DNA from: Garcia nutans | Lineage: Eukaryota; Streptophyta; Magnoliopsida; Malpighiales; Euphorbiaceae | NCBI GenBank assembly: GCA_947685225.1 | Contig: CANTUV010000015.1 | Coordinates: 2,232,001 to 2,296,000 of the forward strand | Reading direction: 5' to 3' | Length of the DNA stretch: 64,000 bases | Shown here: positions 33,701-44,416 of the stretch, piece after piece | Numbering within the stretch: position 1 is the first letter of the stretch | Layout: each line of letters begins with the position of its first letter | Program-made: the position numbers and the translations under genes | Notes under the pieces: model-generated | Told to the model about the DNA's origin: nothing | The model's input: only the letters and a program-made list of their open reading frames with translations | Databases searched by the model: none

Positions 33701-34093
33701 CCATGGAAGAAAATTTTGAGATTTGGCCGCAAAGGGAAGTTGAGTCCTCATTTCATAGGACCATATGAGGTGTTGGAGAGAGTTGGTCCAGTGGCTTATA
33801 GACTAGCTTTGCCGCCTGAGTGGGATCGAATACATAATTTTTTCCATGTCTCGATGCTTCGGAGATATAGGTCTAACCCATCTCATATCTTTTCAGTGGA
33901 GTCCATTGAGGTGAGTCTAGATCTGACTTACGAGGAAGAACCAGTGGCGATTTTGGCACGAGAGGTTAAAGAATTAAGGAATACGAGGGTGCCACTTGTG
34001 AAAGTCCTTTGGAGGAATCAAGCCACTAAGGAGGTGACATGGGAAAGTAAGCAGGCGATGCAGAGTCAATTTCTCCATTTGTTCCATACTTGA
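30763..34093 (+). pseudogene. pol: pol of Tekay element (PR-RT-RNH-INT-chromodomain), broken
   Basis: Protease: the active-site Asp is present in DPRSTHSY at about 30770, but the following Gly is Arg. GMDWLSKHRA follows. RT: a 1-base deletion near 31473, then 31483-32115 with FIDDILVYS as catalytic motif; stop at 32113. RNase H: 32122-32427 with YSDAS, DLEL and YTDHKSL; stop at 32425. Linker YYPGKANVVADALSR. Integrase: frameshift near 32865, zinc-binding part CLTCQKVKAEH, core 33040-33320 with KDFVTGLP and LVSD, then stops; the codon for the catalytic Glu after the DRQS motif is TAG. Chromodomain at 33945-34080: VKVLWRNQATKEVTWE; in relatives this targets integration to marked chromatin. Stop at 34091. 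Confidence 0.92.
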
Positions 34094-34125
34094 GGACAGG
34101 TAATTTTGAGGACGAAATTTGTTTC

Positions 34126-34138
34126 AGGGGGAGAGAAT
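34126..34138 (+). promoter_or_regulatory. polypurine tract of Tekay element
   Basis: AGGGGGAGAGAAT directly before the 3' LTR, preceded by GAGGACGAAATTT, a sequence commonly seen at this place in Tekay-type elements. Element C has almost the same stretch (44103-44133). Confidence 0.88.
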
Positions 34139-37100
34139 TGTAACATCTTAAATTTTTTTGAAAATTTCTAACTTTTAGAAAAATTAGATAAAATAAATTA
34201 TAATTTAAAAGGATAAATTAAATTAAAGGTTTTAAATGAAAAATTAAGGTATTTTAAATGAAAAAGTGGAATATATATGTGATAAATGTGCAAAATATAC
34301 ATAACATATATTAAAAGTCAACACTTTTTAAAAGAAAAAGGTATTTTGGTAATTAAATCTTATAAATTCAAAATTAATAAAATAATTCAAAAAAAATTAT
34401 TTTTAAATGTAAGAGGGAAATTAGGACTTTTAATTTATTAAAAAATAATTAAATAATTAAATATTAAATTATTTTAATATATATATATATATATGGTTAA
34501 AAAGAAAAGATGAAAGGAAAAGAAAGGTAAAAGTCTTCTTCTTCTTCTTCTTCAAGGATGTGGCTTCCATGGGAGATTGAAGACCAAGGATTTTGCTTCT
34601 TCCATACTCCATAAATTGAAGGAATTAACAAGTTTCAAGTAGATTTTTAGTGATTTCCACCAAAATTAGTAAGTTTCCATCTCTTTTCTTTGAATTCCAT
34701 GGAAGATGAGATTATGTGAGAATTTGGATTTTTATGTAGTATGTTATAATTGTTGGAATTGGTGTGTATGATGTTATTTTGGGTAGTTAACAATGATTCT
34801 AAGGTTAGACTGAAGAGATGATGGAGTTTGGTTAAAGAATGGTGAAGAGAGAGAATTTAGGGTTATGGATTTTTGAGGTTTTGAAAACATGAACTTTAAT
34901 TGTGCAAATTGATTCCAAATGAGTTGTTTTGATTCATAAACAAGTATTTTAAAGTCAAATATTGGATTTTGTGGTGTTGGGTTGGAGTTTGAGAATGGAA
35001 GTGGAGATTTAGGGTTTTGGAAAAGTGATTTTCCAAAGTGGTTGAATTGTATGATTTTATTTGTTTAAGCATGTTGTTTAGTGTTAAAAATGATGAATAT
35101 AAGCTTGGAATGAGTAATGGATTGTGTTGGAATGGAAAACCTTCAATGGGGGGAAGGTTATGCCATTTTTGAGATTTTGTGTATAAGAGTGTATTTTTAT
35201 AATGTAAATGATTTAAATGTATTAAAATATATTTTTAATAATATAAATAAACTTAAAACACTAATTTAATTGTAGTAGAATGGAATTCCAATGTTGAAGT
35301 AAGGAAAGGCTAAATTTTTGGAAATTTGTAGGAGTGATGTGTAATTATGATTTAATGTTGGAAATGCCATTAAATGTGATACTAAATGATTATTTGTTAT
35401 CACATTTGGTTTAGGCTTTGAGGGAGGTTGATTTGCTTCATCCATGTGGTGAAGGGCAAGTTGGAAAGATTGGATTGAAGGTTGTTTTTAGCTTGCTTTG
35501 GGTTGCTAGTGGAGGTATGTACAAACTTTGAATATATTGTCTATATTTGCATAACATTTGGACTTAACACATTTTGGTTGAAAAATGTGTTAAGCTACTT
35601 GGTTCATTGATTGTGTATGAATAATATGCTATGACATTTGTAATGTCATATATGTGTTAAATGCATTGTGAAAAGCCATTGATAATGGCTAATTTGTGTA
35701 ACATGTGAAACATGCATATTATGTGAAAATACCCAAAATAATTGGGTAATGTGTTGTGAATGCAAAAATGAGATATGTGTAAAAATGAAATGAATTGATA
35801 TTGATAAAAATGAGAAAAGTGAGAAAAATGAGAAAGATGTGAAAAATTAGAAAAGTAAGAAAAAAATGTGAAAATATGGCAATGTGCCTAGATTGAATAT
35901 GTAAAAATGAGAAAGAGATTAATAATGAGAAATATGAATAAATTGTGTGCCTAGTATGTTATTCAATTTTCAGAGTTATGGGTTTGGTGGCATGCCTATG
36001 ATTTCCTACAGACTATACGCTGGAATGGTGAAAAGACTGGGTTGTAAGCCAGGCTAGTTGATAAATATGATGTTTTTGGGGTGAAAAGACTGGGTCGTAA
36101 GCCTCAAAAACTGTAGCTGTCTAGCCGAGTTGAGGACCAAGATACTGGGGCCTAAGGGTCTAGCCGGGTTGAGGTCCAAGAGACTAGGGATGTTACATTA
36201 TCCATGGATATATTGCCTACAGGGCTAGACACATGGTGTCATTATGGACCAAAGCAGTAACTCTGAAATTTGAATAGCATATTAGATCCTTTTTAGGCCC
36301 ATGCTTGTCTTTGTTTTTAAGTGAATTATGAATTATGATACAATTGAGTAATATAATGTTATGAGTTGTGCTTATGAAATATTTGAAAAATATAAGAAAG
36401 TGGATTGATGTGACATTTATTTGCATTGTGCATTTGGTATTGCATTGAGTTATATTGTTATTATCAAAGTTTGTACCACTAGGCTTTGGCTTAGCGCGAT
36501 TGTTTCCATCGCACAGGTGACAGGGTAGACCCAGTTGAGCCAGAGAGTTCTTCTAGACCAGGTCAAGTCTAGACTTGTAATTGAGCTTGTTGAGTTGCTA
36601 TCGAGATCAGAAACACTGCCAGCAACATGTATATATTTTTATGTTATTGTACATTTTGAGTTTTATGCATAATATATTATGTTTTGAATTTTACGTATTG
36701 TATATTATAAAGAATGTTTGGGTCAATGTATTTGAAATGGGAGAGTAAGTGTGTTTTAAATTATATATATCTATATGTATAGATGTTTGAGAAACTTGGT
36801 GAAATTGAGAAGTATGGTTGAGATGGTTATTGGAAATTATTTGGGAGTGTTTTCTTTTTTGCAGGTTGTGTTTTGATAAATTTTGGGATGTCCAAAATAC
36901 AGGCAAAACTCTGGCAAATTTTTCCCAGAGATTTATATATATATATTATTTATTTTGGGTTCTTATAATAAGTAAAGAATATTTATATTCTATTTAATTT
37001 TTATATATTTAGAATTTGAAATTTTAAATTGGAAATGTTTAAAAAAAATCTAGTAAACCGGTCTGTGACATTTTTATACCGTATATGCATATTTTACATA

Positions 37101-37146
37101 TGCTGAAAATATGTATTGTACGTATATAGGGTATAAGGGTGTTACA
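34139..37146 (+). repeat. 3' LTR of Tekay element
   Basis: 3008 bp, TGTAACATC to GGGTGTTACA. It matches the 5' LTR throughout apart from scattered substitutions and small indels and the absence of the MITE. Confidence 0.94.
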
Positions 37147-37151
37147 CATTA

Positions 37152-37849
37152 GGTTTACATTGCATTAACACTAAGTTGTTGAATATGAGCTTTTTAATCT
37201 TAACCCTTCTATTGTAGGCCTGGGCTATCTTCCTTTGATACAATTGATGATGATACAATACTTTTAACCTCCTCTCTTCTAGTAAAGCTAACTGTGTGTA
37301 CCTGCTCACTACCAACTCCAAATCAGGCAATTTAGCTTCTAAGATCACTCTTAATGACTTGATCTCAATTTCAATTGGCAACACTGCCTCCATCTCGTAA
37401 ACCAAAGAGATTGGTGCCATTCCAGTCGGCATTCATACACATGTACTGATCCCCACAAAGAAAAAGGAAGCATCTCTGACCAATCCCTGTATGTCTTCGT
37501 CATCTTGGACAGAATCTGCTTAATTGTCTTGTTTGTTGCTTTTATTGCACCATTAGCCTTTGGTCTATAAGGGGATGATCGGTGATGATGGATTTCGTAT
37601 TTCAAGAATAAGTCCTTAATTGAACCTTGAAACTGTACCCCATTGTCTAATATCACATTGTGTGGGACCCCATACCTGTAGATGAGATTCTTTTCAATAA
37701 ATCTAGCCATTTGTCTTGCCCCCAGTTTGTTGAAAGATTCAGCTTCGACCCATTTTGAAAAATAATCTACTGCTCCTATAATAAAATGGTGACCATTTGA
37801 ACCCGTCGGATGTATCTCTTCTATAATGTCAATCCCCCAAGTTGCGAAC
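37152..37849 (-). pseudogene. pol: integrase core of Tat-3 pol
   Basis: The catalytic core of the integrase, which would join element DNA to the chromosome. From 37849 leftward: ATWGIDIIEEIHP (first Asp), DYFSKWVEAESF, YGVPHNVILDNGVQF (second Asp) and HRSSPYRPKANGAIKATN, where the expected catalytic Glu is Lys. A frameshift near 37440 leads to MAPISLVYEMEAVLPIEIE and a basic tail to 37152. Element C interrupts just before the first Asp (37850) and the Tekay element just after the tail (37151). An apparent 300-codon frame at 38253-37351 is a chimera that reads from the LTR of element C into this core. The loss of Glu alone would inactivate it. Confidence 0.88.
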
Positions 37850-38081
37850 TGTAATATCCTCATGTATGCCCTAGAAGTTTTGAATGTTGTTATTGTTGAT
37901 GTTGTTGTTGTTGTTGTTTTAAATGGAATTGAAGGTATATGTTGTTTATATGTTAATATATAATGCATATAAGTTGGTAAAAAGGAAAAGTCAAGAAAGA
38001 AAGAAAGAAGAAGAAAGTCAAAAGGGATTGTGTGTGGTGGAGATTTAATATTAATATTAATATTATTATTATTATTGTTGC

Positions 38082-38121
<40 letters not shown>

Positions 38122-40584
38122 TGTGATAAGAATGAAAGAAGGAAAAAAAGAAACTTCTGCTTCTTCTTCTTCTTGGTGAACGAGAGAGAGAGAGAGAGAG
38201 AGAGAGAGGTAGAGAGAGGTGATGATCTTCATCAAATTTCTTAAGGATTTCAAGAGTATTGAAGATGGAGATGAAGATTTGGCAACATATTCAAGTAAGT
38301 ACTAATCTATTGAGTTGATTTTATAGATTATATATATATATAAGTCTTGATTTTCTTGCTTTGATTTCTTTTGGATTGAGAATATGTTTGGTATAGTTGA
38401 TGGATAAGATGATAATAATCAAAGATTGAGTTATGTGAATGTGTTGAATTGATATCTAAGTGATGATAATTTGGGATAATTGTGAGGAAAATGATGAAAT
38501 GTGGAGTTGGGGTTGGGTTTAGATGGATTTTGAAGTGTTTGGTCTTTAAATTATTGAAGGACACGGCCAAGTTAGAGAGACACGGCCAAGTTAGGGCAAA
38601 TTGGACCGTGTTGGATGAGTTTTGGTGAGACACGGCCACAAGCTTGGCCGTGTCCCTTGAGTGTGTCTGCCACTGCCTGACTTTTGTTGTGAGACACGGC
38701 CGTGTCCTATGCCCGTGTCTGCTACTGGAATTTTTGGTTGAGAGACACGGCCACAAGCTTGGCCGTGTCCCATGCCCGTGTTTGCTACTGAAATGTTGGA
38801 TTGAGAGACACGGCCACAAGCTTGGCTGTGTCCCTTGGGTATGTTTGTTACTGGATGTTTGAATTGAGAGACACGGCCACAAGCTTGGCCGTGTCCCTTG
38901 AGAGTGTTTGCTACTGTGTTTGTTATTTGTTCTTCTTACATTGTTGGATCTTCAAATGTCTTTTGTACCTAAACACACTTAAAGCAATAATGATTCAACC
39001 AAATGAATATGGAAGACTCTAAATCTATGAATAATGGGAATTGTTATGTATATATTAATGATAATATCGGAAATGTGGAAAAAGGTAATGATCATTGGAA
39101 AAGTATGTGTAATGCTATTGATTATGTATACTTGAGTGATGAATTAATCAATATGATTTGATGATAATGATGATATTATATGAACAAGGGTATGTACTAT
39201 GCATTGTAAGTCTTGTGAATGGTGATGTGTTATATGAATGATGTACTTGAAATGTGATACCAATGATGCTATATGCATAATATGAATTGAGATGATTCCA
39301 ATGAAATGTGAAGCCATTGTTATTGGCTATGATGATTCAAAGGAAATGTGAGGCTATTGTTATTAGCTATGATAATTCAATTGAGAATGAAATTGGTAAA
39401 TGAGTTGTATAGCTAATGTGTTATTCCATTTTCAGAGTTTGTTGTTGGTGGCATGCCTAACATGAGTAACAATCTCTTGAAGTTAGGTTGGATTTGATCC
39501 TTGAAGCCTAATTGAGATGTTACAACCCTTGAAGCTAGGTTGGATTGATTCTTGAAGCCAAGTTGGGTTGAAGCTTAGCATGCTTTGCTCCCCTTGAAGC
39601 TTGGTTGAATCAAGTCCTTGAAGCCTAGTTGGGTATATGATAATGATAAATGAGATACAAAACCAAAGCATTAACTCTGAAAATTGAATGGCATATTAAT
39701 GTCTGTTGGGCCCGAGTCTGTCTTTGTTGTCAATGTGGTATACAAATGTTGAAAGAAATGAGGAATGAGATCTATGGTTGATTTCATTGGAAATATGACT
39801 CATGATTGATATGATGTACAATGTGTATATTAATATATATTGATTGATGAATTGTGACTAAAATGATATTATGAGATGTGATTTTATAAAGTGTGTATTG
39901 ATATGTTAAGAGTGAATATGGCTTGAGAAACTTTGTTGAGATATGAGGTTATGAAAATGTTGTATGATGTGTAAAATGTTGATGAATGTGGTATTTGTGA
40001 GAATTGTTCTTATGAAGGATTGTATAGATCATGGAATGGTGAATTGTTAAAATAAAGTATATGTATATGTATATGAGATAGAAAGGGTAAGTATCATTTT
40101 ATGAATGTTCTATGTAATTATGTATCTAATTTATGAAATTAGTGGGAACATACGAAGAAATGCATTGAGAAAGGAAAAACATGGTAAAAGATCAATAAAA
40201 CATAATGCTAAAAGTATAAGGTATGATTCTTTTGTTAAGTTATTGTATTTTTACTTGTACTACTAAGCTCTCGGGCTTAGCGCGGATGTGTACTCGCGCA
40301 GGTGGTTGCGGTTGATCTGGAAGTCCAGCTGTTATGCCACGAGAAGGGTAAGAGTGTCTCGAGACCAACTAGAAGGTGATGCATACATGTGTGATTTTAA
40401 TTATGTTGTATTTTGATAAGAATATACTCATATGTATAAATGTTTCTTAAATTAATGTAATATTGCTTGAACTCGGATAAAGATTTTAACTAAAAACTCA
40501 AAGTGACATTCTTATACTTTATATACGTATTGTATGTATACCAGGTATATGTATAGTACTTATATGGAGTAAGGGGGTGTTACA
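37850..40584 (+). repeat. 5' LTR of element C
   Basis: 2735 bp, TGTAATATCC to GGGTGTTACA. It contains (ATT)n (38050-38112), (CTT)n and (GA)n (38160-38218), a palindromic minisatellite (38560-38920), repeats of CCTTGAAGCYWRGTTGG (39480-39640) and the GCG-rich box (40258-40310). Confidence 0.93.
38560..38920 (+). repeat. palindromic minisatellite in 5' LTR of C
   Basis: About five units of roughly 60 bp, each with GACACGGCC - about 8 nt usually ACAAGCTT - GGCCGTGTC, a 9-bp stem, followed by CCTTGAGTGTGTTTGCTACTG-like spacer. One unit has the two arms directly abutting (GACACGGCCGTGTCC). Frames across it (such as 38882-38328) are H/G/R/P-rich by-products. Confidence 0.88.
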
Positions 40585-43500
40585 ATTATTTTGGTATCAG
40601 AGCTTAGGTTCGAGATTCTCGGCCTAAGTGAAATTAAAAAGAAAATTTTTCAAAAGTTTAAATAAGAATTGAAAAGAAGATTTTGGAAATGCAATTGGTA
40701 AGACATGCATATGCATTCACATCTAGGTTGGTCTCGAACGTGGCATTATGTGAGTTGTGAATCGTGATGTATTGGAATTACATGAGATAAATGATAGTGT
40801 GTAAATGAGGTTTCATATGAAAGCAAATGTTGAAATGTTGATAATTGAAAAGTGATTGTGATATAAAGAAATGATATGGAAGTTATAAGTAAAAAGTTTG
40901 ATTATGGATATGTGTTTGACATGTAAAGAAATGGCTAGAAGAATAAAATTGAGAATGAGTTAAAAATAAAAGTAAGATTAAAGTATGTAATCCTTCCTTT
41001 ATTATTTGAATCTCTTTCTAATAAACTTTATGTTTGGATATTTAGAAAGAGAAAATATGGTTGGATGGGTAATGTGAAAAGACATGTTATGCAAATGATA
41101 ATAGTACGGTGAAATGTTGAATGAGTTAATTGGTATAGATTAAGTGTGATAATTTAAGGTGTGAATATGTAAAGTTAAGGTTTTGTGTGAAAAGGAAAAA
41201 AGAGATGATGTTGGTTAAGTACAAAGAGATATTGGTGTTGTTTGTATTATTATTGTAATGCAAACATGATGATTTCAATGATAGAAATGTGATATGTTTG
41301 AATATTGTAAAAGCTCATGTAAAGGGTGGTAATATGTGACATTTAGATTCTTGAAATGAGCTTAGTAATTGTGAAACATATATATTTTGATGTTGCTTGA
41401 TGATATATACATAAATGAAGTTTTAAAGTTGATATTAAGAGAATGAGATGAATAAATTGAAGTTTAAGTAAATTAGTAAGTTGGAAATTTATAGTTTTAG
41501 TGAAATGTGGATAAAGATCAATTAAATATTGATAGTTTAATGTATTTAATACATGAGATATATGGAATGAATATTAGTGTTCATAAAAGAATTATGAATT
41601 GGGAGGTGTGATTGATAATAGGAGAATTTGGTTGAAATAAAGGAAAAGGGATTGAGCAAATGGAAATGAGTTATTTTTAAGTAATTTGTTTGGAAAGGAT
41701 GAAAATGAATATGAAAGATGTGTTAAAGGTATATAAAAACAAATGTGAAAGATATATCACATTGGAGATGTGATTAAGCTCTTTGTGAAATAATATTATA
41801 AGTAGAGAGTATATATTTATTGAAGTTAATGAATAACTTAAGTTGTGATAAACAAATGAGAATGATGGTAGATAAAGGAAAGTGATAAATATTAAATTGG
41901 TATAAATTATATGCAAAAGAGAATTTGTGAAATAAACTTTTTGACATGAATGTAATGGTTATATGTAAGAAAGGTAGGAAGTGAGTCACAATATGAACGT
42001 GACCTATGAATGTGTATACAATATGTTTAATGGTATTAGAAGTGAGAATAGACTTGGATAATATTAAATAGTGAAATTGTTATGTCAATAACTAAATGAG
42101 GCTATCATAAGATGTTTGGAGCTCAAAGTATTTGTGTGTGGAAATGTTTTATGTATAAGTGTATAATAAGAAATTGTAAGGAAAGAATTGTGTATTTGAA
42201 ATTTTTTTTTTAGAAGAGATGGATTGGGAATGGAGTAATGAGTGAAATTTGCGTAAGATTTGTATCAGATTGAATATTGGGCATAGGAAATATTAAAGAT
42301 AATATTATTGAACATGAGTTAGATTAATGATGATCAAATCATCTAAAGCAAACTGTTTTGGGATGGGACAAAAATGTGTTAATTCTTGGGGTAATAAAAG
42401 TTGGGAGAATATATACATAATTTTTGTGGTGCAATCTAGCATTATAATTGTAAAAGTTGGAATTGAATAATAGAGGGACAATATTGATTTGTAAACCCCA
42501 AACGTGATTGTTAGAATAACATGGTTATATGACTTGGTTAGTGTGATTAGTTGGTTAATTTTATTATCTTCAGATATAGAACTGAGATGATATAACTGTA
42601 GTACAGTTTTGGTGAGATTGATAACTATGTTTCCAGAAACATGGTTAAAGGATATAATTGGTGAAGTTATATCTTATAATTTCTATATTAAACATTTAAT
42701 TATAGTTATGAGAAGTAAAGCAAGAGAAAAGAATTGTGATAATGTGTTAAGCTATGAATTATGTGATAGCTAAGTAATTATATAAGTGTAGTAATAATAT
42801 GTAAAATGAAGAAATAATAAAAGGAAAGAAATTGTAAATATGACTGAAGGTTATACTGAATACATTTACAGTGTAAAGTGATTAAGTGAATGAAATTAAA
42901 TTTATGGGAGTATGAATAATGTAAATTATTAAGTATATATATTAATAATGTTGGAAATGATATGATTGAATAATGAGATGTTCAATATAGTTGATGATAT
43001 AAGTGTATACTATTTTGATGTGATGAAAAACCATGATTGTGACAATAAGGTTGGAAATAAATTATAATTGAGGTATAATGCTTAATTGATTATGAGAAAT
43101 GAATTGTGAAAAGATAAGGAACGGACCTATCTGCCTCCTACGGAACCATGCGGACCCAATGTGTTAGGCAACCGAACTTGGACTACCGACTTGGTTGAGA
43201 AAAAGTTCGTTTATGAAGAGATAGTTGTTGGCTATATTGATGATATTTGAATAAGTATGAGAAATGATGATATGATTATTGAAATAATGAAATATATATA
43301 TATATAAGCATGATTCTTATTGATTGAATATATGAATTTGAAAGGATTGGAATTTGAATATAAGTTTGATCTAGTGAATTTAGGTTATATATAAATATAT
43401 ATATTGTGAAATTCAATGATAAATTTTGATAAGTTAATGGTTGGTTGGAATCGAATAAGATTGAAACGTTAGTATATTATGATAGATAGATCGATTGATC

Positions 43501-44133
43501 TGGATTTCGCTAAAGTTGCGAGTTAATATTGAGATTTAATACGTACAGTGGTACTGGGAGTGTAAAATTTAGATGGTAATGTGTATGATGTAATATTTTG
43601 GCTGATGAATGAACATAAATAAATTGAATTATATCAATTGTACTTGGTGAGAAACAAGGAAATGTTGTTTAACTGGTAAGTAAGGATATTGTTATCCATT
43701 GAGGTTTGGTATATGTTAGTTTGAAAGTGATGGTAAGAATGGAATAATCAATGTTAAGATATTAATTAATGACTTTTGAGGTTAAAGTTAAGAGAATATC
43801 TATAAAGAGATAAACTGATTCTAGTACAATGAGAAGATTCATTGGAGATGTTATGAGATATCTTGATTGCTTTACTGTGAAAGTAATAAGATGTATAGAT
43901 ATATATATATACCTATACAGTGGCGAATTATAAATTTCAGAGAAAATGATTATATCTAAGTGGGAGAGTAGAAGTTACGATATATGATGAAATCATAGTG
44001 TAAGAATACGATTGATTACATAGAACATTTACAACACAATATTACGATTGAAAATTAAAATGGTAATTTGTTTTAATGGGTTGTTGTTGTGCTGGATAAT
44101 TTCGAGGACGAAATTATTTAAGGGGGAGAGAAT
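40585..44133 (+). other. non-coding interior of element C
   Basis: 3.55 kb, AT-rich and strongly purine-biased (many ATTGTGAAATGA-like stretches), with stops in all frames and no protein motif. It begins with the initiator-Met primer site (40592-40603) and ends with the polypurine tract. A GC-richer island at about 43128-43200 stands out. Confidence 0.85.
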
Positions 44134-44362
44134 TGTAATATCCTCATGTATGCCCTAGAAGTTTTGAATGTTGTTATTGTTGATGTTGTTGTTGTTGTTG
44201 TTTTAAATGGAATTGAAGGTATATGTTGTTTATATGTTAATATATAATGCATATAAGTTGGTAAAAAGGAAAAGTCAAGAAAGAAAGAAAGAAGAAGAAA
44301 GTCAAAAGGGATTGTGTGTGGTGGAGATTTAATATTATTATTATTATTATTATTATTGTTGC

Positions 44363-44416
<54 letters not shown>

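Larger units (their letters stand above)
25885..37151 (+). mobile_element. Tekay/Del-type chromovirus with TSD CATTA
   Basis: A complete Ty3/gypsy element: LTR 25890-29359, PBS, gag-pol, polypurine tract, LTR 34139-37146, and 5-bp duplications CATTA at 25885-25889 and 37147-37151. Domain order PR-RT-RNH-INT with a C-terminal chromodomain, initiator-Met primer site and about 3-kb LTRs point to the Tekay (Del) clade. It is inactive because of many stops and frameshifts. It lies inside the integrase gene of Tat-3. Confidence 0.93.

Noticed and set aside
37351..38253. A 300-codon minus-strand open frame
   Set aside because: It begins in the LTR of element C, crosses the insertion point and then reads the Tat-3 integrase core; a chimera of two elements, not a gene.
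38328..38882. 184-codon minus-strand frame (and its copy at 44620-45174)
   Set aside because: It translates the palindromic minisatellite of the LTR. The H/G/R/P/L periodicity is due to the DNA repeat, and both copies are LTR.
41677..41989. Small minus-strand frames in the interior of element C
   Set aside because: Low-complexity I/Y/F/S-rich translations expected from AT-rich, purine-biased DNA; no start context or homology.
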